Source: Streptomyces ruber
Lineage (GTDB): Bacteria > Actinomycetota > Actinomycetes > Streptomycetales > Streptomycetaceae
Direction: 5' to 3'
NCBI RefSeq assembly: GCF_014648075.1
Contig: NZ_BMQK01000001.1
Location: forward strand, 1 to 64,000
DNA: 64,000 nucleotides
The notes under the pieces are model-generated. The model made no database searches, was not told the origin of the DNA, and saw nothing but the letters and a program-made list of their open reading frames with translations. This document shows positions 26,569 to 35,305 of the stretch, one piece after another. Each line of letters begins with the position of its first letter. Position 1 is the first letter of the stretch. The position numbers and the translations under genes were made by a program.

Positions 26569-26587
26569 CGGGAGCGTCGGCTCCCGT
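26568..26587 (+). promoter_or_regulatory. Hairpin at the leader-peptide stop, candidate attenuator
   Basis: Perfect 8-bp stem ACGGGAGC / GCTCCCGT with a GTCG loop, starting at the last base of the leader stop codon and followed by ttcccc. Ribosome position on the Cys codons would decide whether the stem forms. Confidence 0.55.
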
Positions 26588-26725
26588 TCCCCGGGCCCTG
26601 GTCCGTTCCGTTCCGGACCTCCAGAGCCGCCCCGTGCGCCGTGTCGCCGCCCGAGGGCCCGAACCGCGCACCCTTCCTCTTCGTTCACGCACAGCCCCGC
26701 CGCAACTGCCCCGGAGGAGAAAAGC

Positions 26726-27565
26726 ATGAGCCGCAGCGACGTCCTGGTCGACGCCGACTGGCTGCAGGACCACCTGGACGACGAGAACCTCGTCGTCGTC
26801 GAGGTGGACGAGGACACCACCGCGTACGACAAGAATCACATCAAGAACTCGATCAAGCTCGACTGGACCAAGGACCTGCAGGACCCGGTCCGCCGCGACT
26901 TCCTCGACCAGGAGGGCTTCGAGAAGCTCCTCTCGGCCAAGGGCATCGCCAACGACAGCCTGGTCGTCCTCTACGGCGGCAACAACAACTGGTTCGCGGC
27001 CTACGCCTACTGGTACTTCAAGCTGTACGGCCACGAGAACGTCAAGCTCCTCGACGGCGGCCGCAAGAAGTGGGAGCTGGACGCCCGCGAGCTGGTCGAG
27101 GAGGTGCCCGAGCGCGCCGCCACCCAGTACAGGGCCAAGCCGCAGGACACCTCGATCCGCGCCTTCCGTGACGACGTCGTCGCCGCGATCGGCAACCAGA
27201 ACATCGTCGACGTGCGCTCGCCCGACGAGTTCTCCGGCAAGCTGCTCGCCCCGGCCCACCTGCCGCAGGAGCAGTCGCAGCGCCCCGGCCACGTGCCGAC
27301 CTCGCGCAACATCCCGTGGTCGAAGAACGCCAACGACGACGGCACCTTCAAGTCCGACGAGGAGCTCAAGGCCCTCTACGAGGACGAGCAGATCGACCTC
27401 TCCAAGGACACCATCGCCCTGTGCCGCATCGGTGAGCGTTCCTCGCTGACCTGGTTCGTGCTGCACGAGCTGCTCGGTGTCGAGAACGTCAAGAACTACG
27501 ACGGCTCGTGGACCGAGTACGGCTCCCTCGTGGGTGTGCCGATCGAGCTCGGCCCGGCCAAGTAA
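26726..27565 (+). CDS. cysA: Thiosulfate/3-mercaptopyruvate sulfurtransferase
   Basis: A 279-aa tandem-rhodanese enzyme that transfers sulfane sulfur to thiophilic acceptors. The first rhodanese domain (about 1-135) is inactive; the second carries the active-site Cys in LCRIGERSS. Opening VLVDADWLQDHLDDENLVVVEV and internal VDVRSPDEFSGK agree with actinobacterial CysA/SseA proteins. A good ribosome site (cggaggag) precedes the ATG. DUF1416 follows 45 bp downstream, and the Cys leader lies upstream. Confidence 0.94.
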   Translation: MSRSDVLVDADWLQDHLDDENLVVVEVDEDTTAYDKNHIKNSIKLDWTKDLQDPVRRDFLDQEGFEKLLSAKGIANDSLVVLYGGNNNWFAAYAYWYFKLYGHENVKLLDGGRKKWELDARELVEEVPERAATQYRAKPQDTSIRAFRDDVVAAIGNQNIVDVRSPDEFSGKLLAPAHLPQEQSQRPGHVPTSRNIPWSKNANDDGTFKSDEELKALYEDEQIDLSKDTIALCRIGERSSLTWFVLHELLGVENVKNYDGSWTEYGSLVGVPIELGPAK

Positions 27566-27610
27566 GCAACCCGCCCCCGGCCAGAACCCGTCAGACCCCT
27601 GGAGAGACAC

Positions 27611-27898
27611 ATGTGCGGAGCGAAGCCCGGCGGCCCGGACGCCTCGACGATCAAGCCCGGTGAGACCACCATCCAGGGTCAGGTGACCCGCGACGGCGAA
27701 CCGGTGACCGGCTACGTCCGGCTGCTGGACTCGACCGGTGAGTTCACCGCCGAGGTGCCCACCTCGGCGACCGGACAGTTCCGCTTCTACGCGGCCGAGG
27801 GCACCTGGACCGTGCGGGCCCTCGTCCCCGGTGCCACGGCGGACCGCACCGTGGTCGCCCAGCGGGGCGGCCTGGCGGAGGTGGCGATCGCCGTCTGA
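27611..27898 (+). CDS. DUF1416 family protein
   Basis: A 95-aa beta-sandwich-like protein (MCGAKPGGPD..., IQGQVTRDGEPVTGYVRLLDSTGEF, FRFYAAEGTWTVRAL). In actinobacteria it is almost always next to the thiosulfate sulfurtransferase gene, as here, so a sulfur-metabolism role is likely; biochemical function unknown. The Cys at position 2 is notable. Confidence 0.92.
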   Translation: MCGAKPGGPDASTIKPGETTIQGQVTRDGEPVTGYVRLLDSTGEFTAEVPTSATGQFRFYAAEGTWTVRALVPGATADRTVVAQRGGLAEVAIAV

Positions 27899-27997
27899 CG
27901 GCGACCGCCGGCAGGCGACATCCGCAGGGCCGCGTGCACGGGCCGGACACCCGTCGCCGCGGCCCTGCGGCGTGCGTACGGGCCTACGCTGGAAGGC

Positions 27998-28258
27998 ATG
28001 TACGCACAGCGTCGGCACGTGTACTTCGCCATGATGGGGATCTGCCTGACGCTCTTCGTCCTGGGCGGCGCCGTCGTGCGCCTGTGGTCGGTCCCCCTGG
28101 CCGTCGGCATGTGCGTGGTGGCCATGGTCATCCCCCCGCTGGCCGCGATCGTGGCCAACCGCAGAGGCCCCGAGGACCGCTGGTGGGACGATCCCTCCGG
28201 TGATCCGGGATCCGACGAGTGGTGGGACGAGCTGGACGGCAGGAAGCGGCGCCGGTAG
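27998..28258 (+). CDS. DUF3099 small membrane protein
   Basis: An 86-aa protein with two transmembrane helices (YFAMMGICLTLFVLGGAVVRL, VGMCVVAMVIPPLAAIVAN) and an acidic Trp-rich tail (DRWWDDPSGDPGSDEWWDEL) ending in a basic cluster. It agrees with the DUF3099 pattern. Function unknown. Confidence 0.85.
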   Translation: MYAQRRHVYFAMMGICLTLFVLGGAVVRLWSVPLAVGMCVVAMVIPPLAAIVANRRGPEDRWWDDPSGDPGSDEWWDELDGRKRRR

Positions 28259-28284
28259 CCGGGAGCGGCCGGCCCGGTACCGGC

Positions 28285-28647
28285 TCAGTACACGAGCGCC
28301 TGGGTGCCGTCCGCCATCGCCTCCTGCACGAACACCTGGGCGCCCGCGATCCGCACGCCCTTGATGACGTCCCCCTCCGTGATGTCGCGACGGGCCGCGC
28401 ACTGCGTGCACAGGGTGACGCGACCGCCGGACAGGAGCGAGTCGAGCAGATCGGGCAGCGGGGCGGCGTGCGGAAGGTCGAACTCGGCGGCACGCCCCGG
28501 CAGCGCGAACCAGGCGGACTCACCGGTCAGCCACAGGGACACCTCCACCCCGCTGGCCACGGCCACCGCCGCCACGGTGAACGCCTGCGAACAGCGTTCG
28601 GGAGCGTCCGCGCCGGCCGTCACCTTGATCACGAGCTTCTTCGCCAT
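28285..28647 (-). CDS. DsrE family protein
   Basis: A 120-aa protein of the DsrE/DsrF sulfur-relay fold (KLVIKVTAGADAPERCSQAFTVAAVAVASGVEVSLWLTG). Three cysteines are present, two close together in TLCTQCAARRD. It lies near the rhodanese gene, fitting a sulfur-transfer role, but actual partners are unknown. Confidence 0.85.
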   Translation of the reverse strand: MAKKLVIKVTAGADAPERCSQAFTVAAVAVASGVEVSLWLTGESAWFALPGRAAEFDLPHAAPLPDLLDSLLSGGRVTLCTQCAARRDITEGDVIKGVRIAGAQVFVQEAMADGTQALVY

Positions 28648-28809
28648 GCCGGAATGGTAGTCCGCGCGGTGATCCGTCCGGTGGCCGCGGAGCCGTCTGC
28701 CCGGCTGAGCCCCACCTCACGGAGAAACCCGGACCCCCGCCGCGTAAGCTGGGGCCCGGCCCCGTGTACGTGGAGACACCGCTACACCCGCTCAATCGAG
28801 GAGCACCCC

Positions 28810-28908
28810 GTGGAGATCTTCTTCGAAGTCCTGCTGGTCCTGGTCGCCGTCGGCGTCCTCGCCTTCACCGGACTGGCTGTGAAGAAGCTGTACCAGGGCC
28901 AGCTCTGA
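28810..28908 (+). CDS. 32-aa single-helix membrane protein
   Basis: A GTG-started micro-protein, essentially one transmembrane helix (EVLLVLVAVGVLAFTGLAVKKLY) with a positive C-terminal flank. A gaggag ribosome site lies 6 nt upstream, and the nitrobindin-like gene follows 25 bp later, so the two are probably cotranscribed. Small proteins of this kind are conserved at this position in Streptomyces as far as I recall. Function unknown. Confidence 0.7.
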   Translation: MEIFFEVLLVLVAVGVLAFTGLAVKKLYQGQL

Positions 28909-28933
28909 CCCCCATCGAGGAATTTCCGAACTC

Positions 28934-29509
28934 ATGATCGAGATCCCGTCCGACCTGCACAAGGACCTCGTCCCGCTCGCCTTCCTGCTCGGGAACTGGG
29001 CCGGCGCGGGCGTGCACGACTTCCCCGGCGACGAGAAGTGCAACTTCGGCCAGGAGGTCACCTTCACCCACGACGGCCGGGACTTCCTGGAGTACCACTC
29101 GCACACGTGGGTCCTCGACAAGGACGGCAACAAGGTGCGTCCGCTGGAGACCGAGTCCGGTTTCTGGCGCATCGACGCCGAGCGCAAGGTCGAGGTCACG
29201 ATGGTCCGTGACGACGGCGTGGTCGAGGTCTGGTACGGCGAGATGGCGGACAAGAAGCCGCAGATCGACCTGGCCACGGACGCGGTGGCCCGGACGGCGG
29301 CCTCCGGCCCGTACAGCGGCGGCAAGCGGCTCTACGGGTACGTCAAGAGCGACCTCATGTGGGTCGGCGAGAAGCAGACCCCCGAGGTCCCGCTGCGCCC
29401 CTACATGTCGGCCCAGCTGAAGAAGGTCGTCACGCCCGAGGAAGTGGAGCGCTGGGCCAAGGCCCTCCCGGACGACATGCCCGACGACGGGATCGCCTTC
29501 TTCAAGTAG
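28934..29509 (+). CDS. Nitrobindin-like/FABP family protein
   Basis: A 191-aa beta-barrel protein of the DUF1794/THAP4 heme-binding family. The N-terminal signature GNWAGAGVHDFPG matches the GxWxGxG motif of nitrobindins, and internal strands (EYHSHTWVLD, ESGFWRID, VEVWYGEMADKK) fit. It may bind heme and scavenge or isomerise reactive nitrogen species. nur starts 15 bp downstream. Confidence 0.87.
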   Translation: MIEIPSDLHKDLVPLAFLLGNWAGAGVHDFPGDEKCNFGQEVTFTHDGRDFLEYHSHTWVLDKDGNKVRPLETESGFWRIDAERKVEVTMVRDDGVVEVWYGEMADKKPQIDLATDAVARTAASGPYSGGKRLYGYVKSDLMWVGEKQTPEVPLRPYMSAQLKKVVTPEEVERWAKALPDDMPDDGIAFFK

Positions 29510-29524
29510 CCCTAGACTTCCAGT

Positions 29525-29974
29525 GTGGTGAGCACCGACTGGAAGAGCGACCTCAGGCAGCGCGGCTACCGGCTGACGCCTCAGCGTCAGCTGGTCCTGG
29601 AGGCCGTGGACACCCTGGAGCACGCGACCCCCGACGACATCCTCGCCGAAGTGCGGAAGACGGCGTCGGGGGTCAACATCTCCACCGTGTACCGCACGCT
29701 GGAGCTGCTGGAGGAGCTCGGGCTGGTCTCGCACGCCCATCTGGGGCACGGTGCGCCCACCTACCACCTCGCGGACCGGCACCACCACCTGCACCTCGTC
29801 TGCCGCGACTGCACGAACGTGATCGAGGCCGATGTCGAGGTGGCCGCCGAGTTCACGGACAAGCTCCGCGAGACGTTCGGTTTCGACACCGATCTGAAGC
29901 ACTTCGCCATCTTCGGCCGGTGCGAGGAGTGTGCCCGCAAGGCTTCGGCCGGGGATTCAACTACCAAGTCGTAG
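29525..29974 (+). CDS. nur: Nur, nickel-responsive Fur family regulator
   Basis: A 149-aa Fur-family repressor. The N-terminal winged helix is RLTPQRQLVLEAVDTLEHATPDDILAEVRKTASGVNISTVYRTLELLEELGLV; metal-binding residues are in HLGHGAPTYH and DRHHHLHLVCRDC, with a C-terminal CEEC. The sequence closely matches S. coelicolor Nur as I remember it; Nur controls Fe- versus Ni-superoxide dismutase and nickel uptake. GTG start at 29525. ygfZ follows by 10 bp. Confidence 0.88.
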   Translation: MVSTDWKSDLRQRGYRLTPQRQLVLEAVDTLEHATPDDILAEVRKTASGVNISTVYRTLELLEELGLVSHAHLGHGAPTYHLADRHHHLHLVCRDCTNVIEADVEVAAEFTDKLRETFGFDTDLKHFAIFGRCEECARKASAGDSTTKS

Positions 29975-29984
29975 GCTTGCTCCC

Positions 29985-30953
29985 ATGAAGAGCCCCCTGC
30001 TGTCCCTGCCCGGCGCCGTCCCCGCCGAAGGCGTGGACGAAGGCGTCGCCGCCCACTACGGCGATCTGTTCCGCGAGCAGCGCGCCCTCGCCGACGGAAG
30101 CGGTTTCGTCGACCTCTCCCACCGGGGGGTCGTGACCGTCACCGGCGAGGACCGGCTCAGCTGGCTGCACCTGCTGCTCACCCAGCACGTCAGCGATCTC
30201 CCGGCGCACCAGGCCACCGAGGCGCTCGTGCTGTCCGCCAACGGTCACGTCGAGCACGCGCTGTACCTCGTCGACGACGGGCAGACCGTCTGGGCCCATG
30301 TGGAGCCCGGCACGCAGGGCGCGCTGGTCGCGTACCTGGAGTCGATGAAGTTCTTCTACCGGGTCGACGTGGCCGACCGCACGGACGACATCGCGGTCGT
30401 GCACCTGCCCGCCGGGTCCATCGCCGAGGCCCCCGAGGGCGTCGTCGTCCGCGAGACGCCGTACGGCCGTGACCTCTTCCTGCCCCGCCAGGACCTGGAG
30501 TCGTACGCGGCGGACGCCGGCCCGGCCGCCGGGCTGCTCGCGTACGAGGCCCTGCGCGTCGAGCACCACCGGCCCCGTCTCGGCTTCGAGACCGACCACC
30601 GGACCATCCCGCACGAGCTGGGCTGGATCGGCACCGCGGTGCACCTGCAGAAGGGCTGCTACCGCGGCCAGGAGACCGTGGCCCGCGTGCAGAACCTGGG
30701 CAAGCCCCCGCGCCGCCTGGTCTTCCTGCACCTGGACGGCAGCGAGGTGCACCTGCCCGCGCACGGCACGGAGATCCGCGTCGCCGGTGAGGGGGAGGCC
30801 GAGGGCCGGAAGATCGGCTTCGTCACCACGTCCGTACGCCACCACGAGCTCGGCCCGGTCGCGCTCGCGCTGGTCAAGCGCAACGTCCCGGTGGACGCGC
30901 GCCTGCTGGCCGGGGACACGGCGGCGGCGCAGGAGGTCGTGGTCGAGCCGTAG
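29985..30953 (+). CDS. ygfZ: YgfZ/GcvT-like folate-binding Fe-S maintenance protein
   Basis: A 322-aa homologue of YgfZ, a tetrahydrofolate-dependent factor for repair or assembly of some Fe-S enzymes. The hallmark KGCYRGQE (K-G-C-Y-x-G-Q-E) is present near residue 222, and the GcvT-like fold begins GFVDLSHRGVVTVTGEDRLSWLHLLLTQHV. I chose the ATG at 29985, after the nur stop. Cotranscription with nur is plausible. Confidence 0.92.
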   Translation: MKSPLLSLPGAVPAEGVDEGVAAHYGDLFREQRALADGSGFVDLSHRGVVTVTGEDRLSWLHLLLTQHVSDLPAHQATEALVLSANGHVEHALYLVDDGQTVWAHVEPGTQGALVAYLESMKFFYRVDVADRTDDIAVVHLPAGSIAEAPEGVVVRETPYGRDLFLPRQDLESYAADAGPAAGLLAYEALRVEHHRPRLGFETDHRTIPHELGWIGTAVHLQKGCYRGQETVARVQNLGKPPRRLVFLHLDGSEVHLPAHGTEIRVAGEGEAEGRKIGFVTTSVRHHELGPVALALVKRNVPVDARLLAGDTAAAQEVVVEP

Positions 30954-30978
30954 GGCCAGCGGTCCCGCCTCGCCGCCG

Positions 30979-31404
30979 TCAGACCTCGATCAGCACCGTG
31001 AACGGGCCGTCGTTCGTCAGCGACACCCGCATCTGCGCGCCGAACCGGCCCGTCGCCACCGTCGCGCCGAGCGCGCGCAGCCGGGCGACCACCTCGTCCA
31101 CGAGCGGCTCGGCGACCTCGCCGGGCGCGGCGGCGTTCCAGGTGGGGCGGCGGCCCTTGCGGGCGTCCCCGTACAGCGTGAACTGGCTGATGACGAGCAG
31201 GGGCGCGTCGATGTCGCTGCACGACCTCTCGTCCTGCAGCATGCGGAGCGACCACAGCTTGCGCGCCAGCCGGTCCGCCTTCTCCTTGGTGTCCTCGTGG
31301 GTCACGCCGACGAGGACGCACAGTCCCTCGCCGTGGATCTCCCCGACCGTCTCGCCGTCGACGACGACGCTCGCGCCGTCCACCCTCTGCACCACCGCTC
31401 GCAT
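30979..31404 (-). CDS. dtd: D-aminoacyl-tRNA deacylase
   Basis: A 141-aa enzyme that hydrolyses D-aminoacyl-tRNAs. It opens with [17 protein letters not shown] and has the catalytic SQFTLYGD motif and the C-terminal [16 protein letters not shown] motif. Length equals the family norm. It is convergent with ygfZ and divergent from rsiG. Confidence 0.95.
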   Translation of the reverse strand: MRAVVQRVDGASVVVDGETVGEIHGEGLCVLVGVTHEDTKEKADRLARKLWSLRMLQDERSCSDIDAPLLVISQFTLYGDARKGRRPTWNAAAPGEVAEPLVDEVVARLRALGATVATGRFGAQMRVSLTNDGPFTVLIEV

Positions 31405-31673
31405 GGGGACCATGATGCCGTGAGATCCGGTGTCACCCGTTCGGGGGGCAGGGCGGGGGTCGGCGTGAGCGCCGGTGCGCGCCGCGCACAATCGTTTCGC
31501 CTCGGCTGTTACCGCTGGACCGCGAGGATGGTCGTTCTTAATATCCTCAACCGGCCATCTGGGCCGATCAAGGGCACTCGGTCACATAGCGTCCACTTCT
31601 GGTGGCACCATGCGGGTGTTGCGGTGCCCGCCTGACGCGGACCGCGCCGGTCGAGGGGACGGTTGACACCAGC

Positions 31674-32351
31674 ATGAGCACTTCGAGGGCGAGCACGACG
31701 AGTACGACCAGTCCGACGAGCACGTCGAGTACGTCGAGTACGACTGGGAGCGCGGGCTTGGGCGCGGGGGTGTGGTCCGCGGAGTGGGTGGCCGCGGGAG
31801 CACCCCGCCCGCCCGCTCAGCGCACGGACAGCACGCCCCTGCCCTCCCGCCCCCCACGCCCCTGCCTGTCCGGGCTCCGGCTGTCCGAACTGCGGGTGCT
31901 GCGCCGGAACGCCCAGCGGGACGAGGCCGACCTCAGCTATGTGCGGCGGCTGCTGCAGGGGCGCATCGACATCCTGCGCGCGGAGCTGTCCCGACGGGGC
32001 GGCCGGGCGGGCGGTCCGGCGGCGCCCGTGGGCCTGGTCGACCGGCTCCCGGAGATCCTCCGGGACGCGCCCGCCCGCCAGCGCTCCTCCGTCCGCCATG
32101 TGACGGTGGGCACACCGCGCAGCGAGGAGTGCCGGGCGCTGGCCGCCGAGATGCTCGGCGAGGTGGAGCTGTCCGACCTCAAGGCCCGTACGGACGAGGA
32201 GCTGACCGCCGGACTCGTCCGGCTGGCCCGCTACGAGCGGCAGATCTCCCGCCGGCGGCAGCAGCTCCAGCGCACGGCGGACGACTGCAGCGCGGAGATC
32301 GCACGCAGGTACCGTGAAGGGGAAGCACAAGTAGACGACCTGCTCATGTGA
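31674..32351 (+). CDS. rsiG: RsiG, c-di-GMP-dependent anti-sigma factor of WhiG
   Basis: A 225-aa coiled-coil protein that in Streptomyces sequesters the sporulation sigma factor WhiG when loaded with cyclic di-GMP. Both copies of the binding signature E-x3-S-x2-R-x3-Q-x3-D are visible: EADLSYVRRLLQGRID near residue 83 and ERQISRRRQQLQRTAD near residue 188. The first 40 residues are Ser/Thr-rich low complexity, so the true start could be further in. The match to a twin-helix RsiG is exact in spacing. Confidence 0.92.
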   Translation: MSTSRASTTSTTSPTSTSSTSSTTGSAGLGAGVWSAEWVAAGAPRPPAQRTDSTPLPSRPPRPCLSGLRLSELRVLRRNAQRDEADLSYVRRLLQGRIDILRAELSRRGGRAGGPAAPVGLVDRLPEILRDAPARQRSSVRHVTVGTPRSEECRALAAEMLGEVELSDLKARTDEELTAGLVRLARYERQISRRRQQLQRTADDCSAEIARRYREGEAQVDDLLM

Positions 32352-32751
32352 CAGTCCACGTGACAGCCGTGACATCAGTGTCGGCCGTATCGGTCGTACC
32401 AGCCGTGCCGGCCGCACCGCGGCCCGTGCCGGCCGGGGGAACGGGGAGCCGCCTCGTTCCGCTCGCCGGCGGGACGCGGCCCGCCGGCCTCACCGGGCCG
32501 ACGGACCACGCGTCCCGGCGCTGCGGGTACTCCGTATCGACGGTACGCGGGGCCGCGGTCCCGGTTCCGCGGATCGGTGCCGCCGGTTCCGCGGATCGGT
32601 GCCGCCGGTTCCGCGGAACCGGACCCCCGGTCCCGCGGACCCGACGGACGGCGCCGATGTCACGGACGTCACCTCCGTCACCGCGGTGCCGGACGGGAGA
32701 TCCCCGGCCGGGTCCAGGGAGCGGGTCCCCGTTCCGGAAGGCCAGCCGCCG
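32352..32751. other. Intergenic region between rsiG and asparaginase
   Basis: No supportable gene. Open frames here have the repetitive composition of GC-rich noncoding DNA. Contains the tandem repeat at 32561-32622. Confidence 0.5.
32561..32622. repeat. Tandem 22-bp repeat ending in an 18-bp palindrome
   Basis: Two exact 22-bp copies (start CCGGTTCCGCGGATCGG) at 32561-32582 and 32583-32604, then a third partial unit that forms a perfect 18-bp palindrome CCGGTTCCGCGGAACCGG (32605-32622). It lies 130 bp upstream of the asparaginase start. Confidence 0.8.
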
Positions 32752-33732
32752 ATGACCGCCGCCCCTGCCACGACCCCTGTCATACCTCCCGCCGCACCTC
32801 CCGTCCTCGCCGAGGTCGTCCGCTCCGGATTCGTCGAGGGACGGCACCGGGGCAGCCTGGTGCTGCTGGCCGCGGACGGCTCGGTGGAGCTCGCGCTGGG
32901 GGACGTGACGGCACCCGTCTTCCCCCGGTCCGCCAACAAGCCGATGCAGGCGGCGGGCATCCTGCGGGCCGGCCTGGACCTCGCGGGCGAGCGTCTCGCC
33001 CTGGCCGCCGCCAGCCACTCCGGGGAGCCCTTCCACCGGGACCTCGTGCAGAAGATGCTCGCCGAGCGGGGGCTCACGCCGGCGCAGCTGCAGTGCCCGC
33101 CGGACCTGCCGCTGGACACGGAGGAGGCGGAGACGTACCTGGCCTCGGGCGCGGCCCGCGACCGGGTCACCATGAACTGCTCCGGCAAGCACGCGGCGAT
33201 GCTCGCGGCCTGCGTCCTGAACGGCTGGCCCACCGAGACCTACCTGGACCCCGGCCATCCCCTCCAGCGGCTGATCCACTCCGTGGTCGAGGAGGCGGCG
33301 GGCGAGCCGGTCGCGGCGGTGGGCACGGACGGCTGCGGGGCGCCCCTGATGGCGATCGGCCTCACCGGGCTCGCCCGCGCCTTCCGCTCCTTCGTCCTCG
33401 CGGCCCCCGGCTCCGCCGAGCGCCGCGTCGCGGACGCCATGCGGGCCCACCCCGAGTACGTCGCCGGCACCCGGCGGCACGACACCTGGCTGATGCGCGA
33501 GGTGCCGGGGGCGCTGTCCAAGATGGGCGCCGAGGCCGTGCAGGCGGTGGCGCTGCCGGACGGCCGGGCGCTGGCGGTCAAGGTCGACGACGGCGGTACC
33601 CGGGCGCTGCGCCCGGTCCTCGCCCGCGCCCTCGCCCTCATGGGCCTGGACGCGCCGGTGGTCTCCCGGATCGGCGCCGTGCCGCTGCTGGGCGGCGGCC
33701 GGGAGGTGGGGGAGATCAGGGCGACGTTCTGA
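32752..33732 (+). CDS. L-asparaginase II, Rhizobium etli type
   Basis: A 326-aa enzyme of the asparaginase_II family, unrelated to E. coli AnsA/AnsB. Signatures: VVRSGFVEGRHRGSLVLLAADGSVE, FPRSANKPMQA, ASHSGEPFHR, NCSGKHAAMLA, and GTDGCGAPLMA. The family hydrolyses L-asparagine with a Ser-Lys pair, seen here in RSANKPMQ. ATG at 32752 is preceded by ggaag. A long terminator hairpin follows. Confidence 0.92.
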   Translation: MTAAPATTPVIPPAAPPVLAEVVRSGFVEGRHRGSLVLLAADGSVELALGDVTAPVFPRSANKPMQAAGILRAGLDLAGERLALAAASHSGEPFHRDLVQKMLAERGLTPAQLQCPPDLPLDTEEAETYLASGAARDRVTMNCSGKHAAMLAACVLNGWPTETYLDPGHPLQRLIHSVVEEAAGEPVAAVGTDGCGAPLMAIGLTGLARAFRSFVLAAPGSAERRVADAMRAHPEYVAGTRRHDTWLMREVPGALSKMGAEAVQAVALPDGRALAVKVDDGGTRALRPVLARALALMGLDAPVVSRIGAVPLLGGGREVGEIRATF

Positions 33733-33756
33733 GCGCGCCCGTCCGCGCCGGGACGT

Positions 33757-33795
33757 GCGAGGAGGGCGCCGCCTGACGGGCGGCGCCCTCCTCGC
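33757..33795 (+). terminator. Hairpin terminator after asparaginase gene
   Basis: Perfect 17-bp arms (33757-33773 begin GCGAGGAGGGCG; complement at 33779-33795) with a TGACG loop, 25 bp after the stop. Confidence 0.85.
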
Positions 33796-34076
33796 GTCGT
33801 CGTGCTCCTTCCGTGCGGGTCGCTGACGGGCGGTGCCCGGGCCGCCGTTGTCCCCCGGCGGCGCGGGCACCACCGCGCTGATCCGTAGCCGCGATGACGC
33901 GGCCTGCAGGCTCCCCTTGTTCAGTTGTGCGGTCCCGGTCGTGCGGACCTTCAGTTGTCACCGTGTGAAGTTGTCCCCGTATGCGGTTGTGGCTGTGCTG
34001 GGGGCCGGCCGGGCTCCCCACCTCCCTCCCGTGGGGAGCGCGGTTACCAACCCTCGGTAAGTCTGACCATGTTGCC

Positions 34077-34095
34077 GGAGTTGGCGACCAACTCC
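34077..34095. promoter_or_regulatory. DevA-type operator-like palindrome 1
   Basis: GGAGTTGG-CGA-CCAACTCC, a perfect 19-bp palindrome 85 bp upstream of the first GntR paralogue. It contains GTTGGC-G-ACCAAC, related to sites ahead of the other two paralogues. Confidence 0.7.
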
Positions 34096-34180
34096 TTCTT
34101 GGTTATCTCCTCCGGGAGTCGTCTCATAACCACCTTCCCATCAACTGCCGCAAGATGGCGCGAAGTTGTAGGGTTTGGTC

Positions 34181-35089
34181 GTGGAGCCGGAACGCACCGC
34201 CGTCAACGGGCGGAAGAGGGCACAACGGCCACAGTGGTCTCACCGCGAGGTGGCCGACGAGCTGCGCAGCCGGATCAGGACCGGCGTGCTGCGGCCGGGG
34301 CAGCGCATGCCCACGCAGGCCAAACTGGCCGACGAGTTCGGCGTCGAGCGGGGCGCCGTACGGCAGGCGCTGCGCATCCTGCAGTCGGAGCGTCTGCTGA
34401 CCAACGTTTCCAAGGGCAGCCCCGCCACCGTGGCGGCGAACCCGGGGGAGGCCCTGATCGGGCCCGAGACCCCGCCGCAGCCCACGATGGTGGCGCTCGC
34501 TCCCCGTATCTCGGCGGCCTTCGCCGCCGAGCACGTACGGATCGACGCGCTGTGCCTGACGTCCGTCTCGCTGACGCTCGCCATGGGGGAGTCGTTGCGC
34601 GAGATTCACGCGGGACGTACAGAACCGGCCAGGGTCGACGTCCGGGTGCTGCTGCCCAGCCGCGAGATCGATCTCGCCTTCCCGACCCCGACCTCGGTGG
34701 ACCCCTCGGCCGACCGCCGGCTGCAGCGCCGCTGGCTCGCGCAGCGCAACGCCCAGGGGCAGGTGCTCCGGCACAACCTGCTCACCCTGCGCGCGACGCA
34801 CGGCATCGACGTCCACGTCACCTTCCGGGCGCTGCCCTTCACTCCGCCGGTGAAGCTGTACCTGCTGGGCGGCTCGGAGGCGCTGTTCGCGTACTACACC
34901 GTGCAGCGGCGCGAGCGGGAGGTGGACAGCGAGAACCTGGAGACGTACGACGCCGAGGGCATGCAGTCGATGCTGTTCGCCTTCGAGCGGACGGCGAGCC
35001 TGCGGGACAGGGCCTTCGTGGAGCAGTCGCAACTGTGGTTCGACGCGCTGTGGGAGACGATCAGCACCGAACTGACGCTTTCGGACTGA
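34181..35089 (+). CDS. GntR family regulator, DevA/DevE-like paralogue 1
   Basis: A 302-aa regulator: N-terminal GntR winged helix (VADELRSRIRTGVLRPGQRMPTQAKLADEFGVERGAVRQALRILQSERLL) and a C-terminal domain of the DevA subfamily (HVRIDALCLTSVSL, RALPFTPPVKLYLLGGSEALFAYY, FVEQSQLWFDALWETI). This effector domain is not the usual FCD or UTRA fold. GTG start at 34181; transcription may be near-leaderless. First of three tandem paralogues; DevA and DevE affect aerial development in S. coelicolor. Confidence 0.88.
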   Translation: MEPERTAVNGRKRAQRPQWSHREVADELRSRIRTGVLRPGQRMPTQAKLADEFGVERGAVRQALRILQSERLLTNVSKGSPATVAANPGEALIGPETPPQPTMVALAPRISAAFAAEHVRIDALCLTSVSLTLAMGESLREIHAGRTEPARVDVRVLLPSREIDLAFPTPTSVDPSADRRLQRRWLAQRNAQGQVLRHNLLTLRATHGIDVHVTFRALPFTPPVKLYLLGGSEALFAYYTVQRREREVDSENLETYDAEGMQSMLFAFERTASLRDRAFVEQSQLWFDALWETISTELTLSD

Positions 35090-35209
35090 CCGGCCCCCGG
35101 ACGGCGTTCGGCTGGTCGTACGAGGCCGGTCGTACGACCGGGGCGGTCACCGCCACGGCGAGGGCCACGGTGCCGACCGAGCTGCACAGCGGTCCGCCAA
35201 CTCAAGGAA

Positions 35210-35222
35210 GTTGGCAGCCAAC
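35210..35222. promoter_or_regulatory. DevA-type operator-like palindrome 2
   Basis: GTTGGC-A-GCCAAC, perfect 6+1+6 palindrome 83 bp upstream of the second paralogue. An extra half-site GCCAAC lies about 14 bp before it. Confidence 0.7.
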
Positions 35223-35305
35223 CTCTCGCAGGCCGTGCCCAGTTGGTCGTGCCGCGGAAACGGCCAGGGAGCAAGTCAACCGCGTCGCAGGGGGGTTGTA
35301 CCGTC

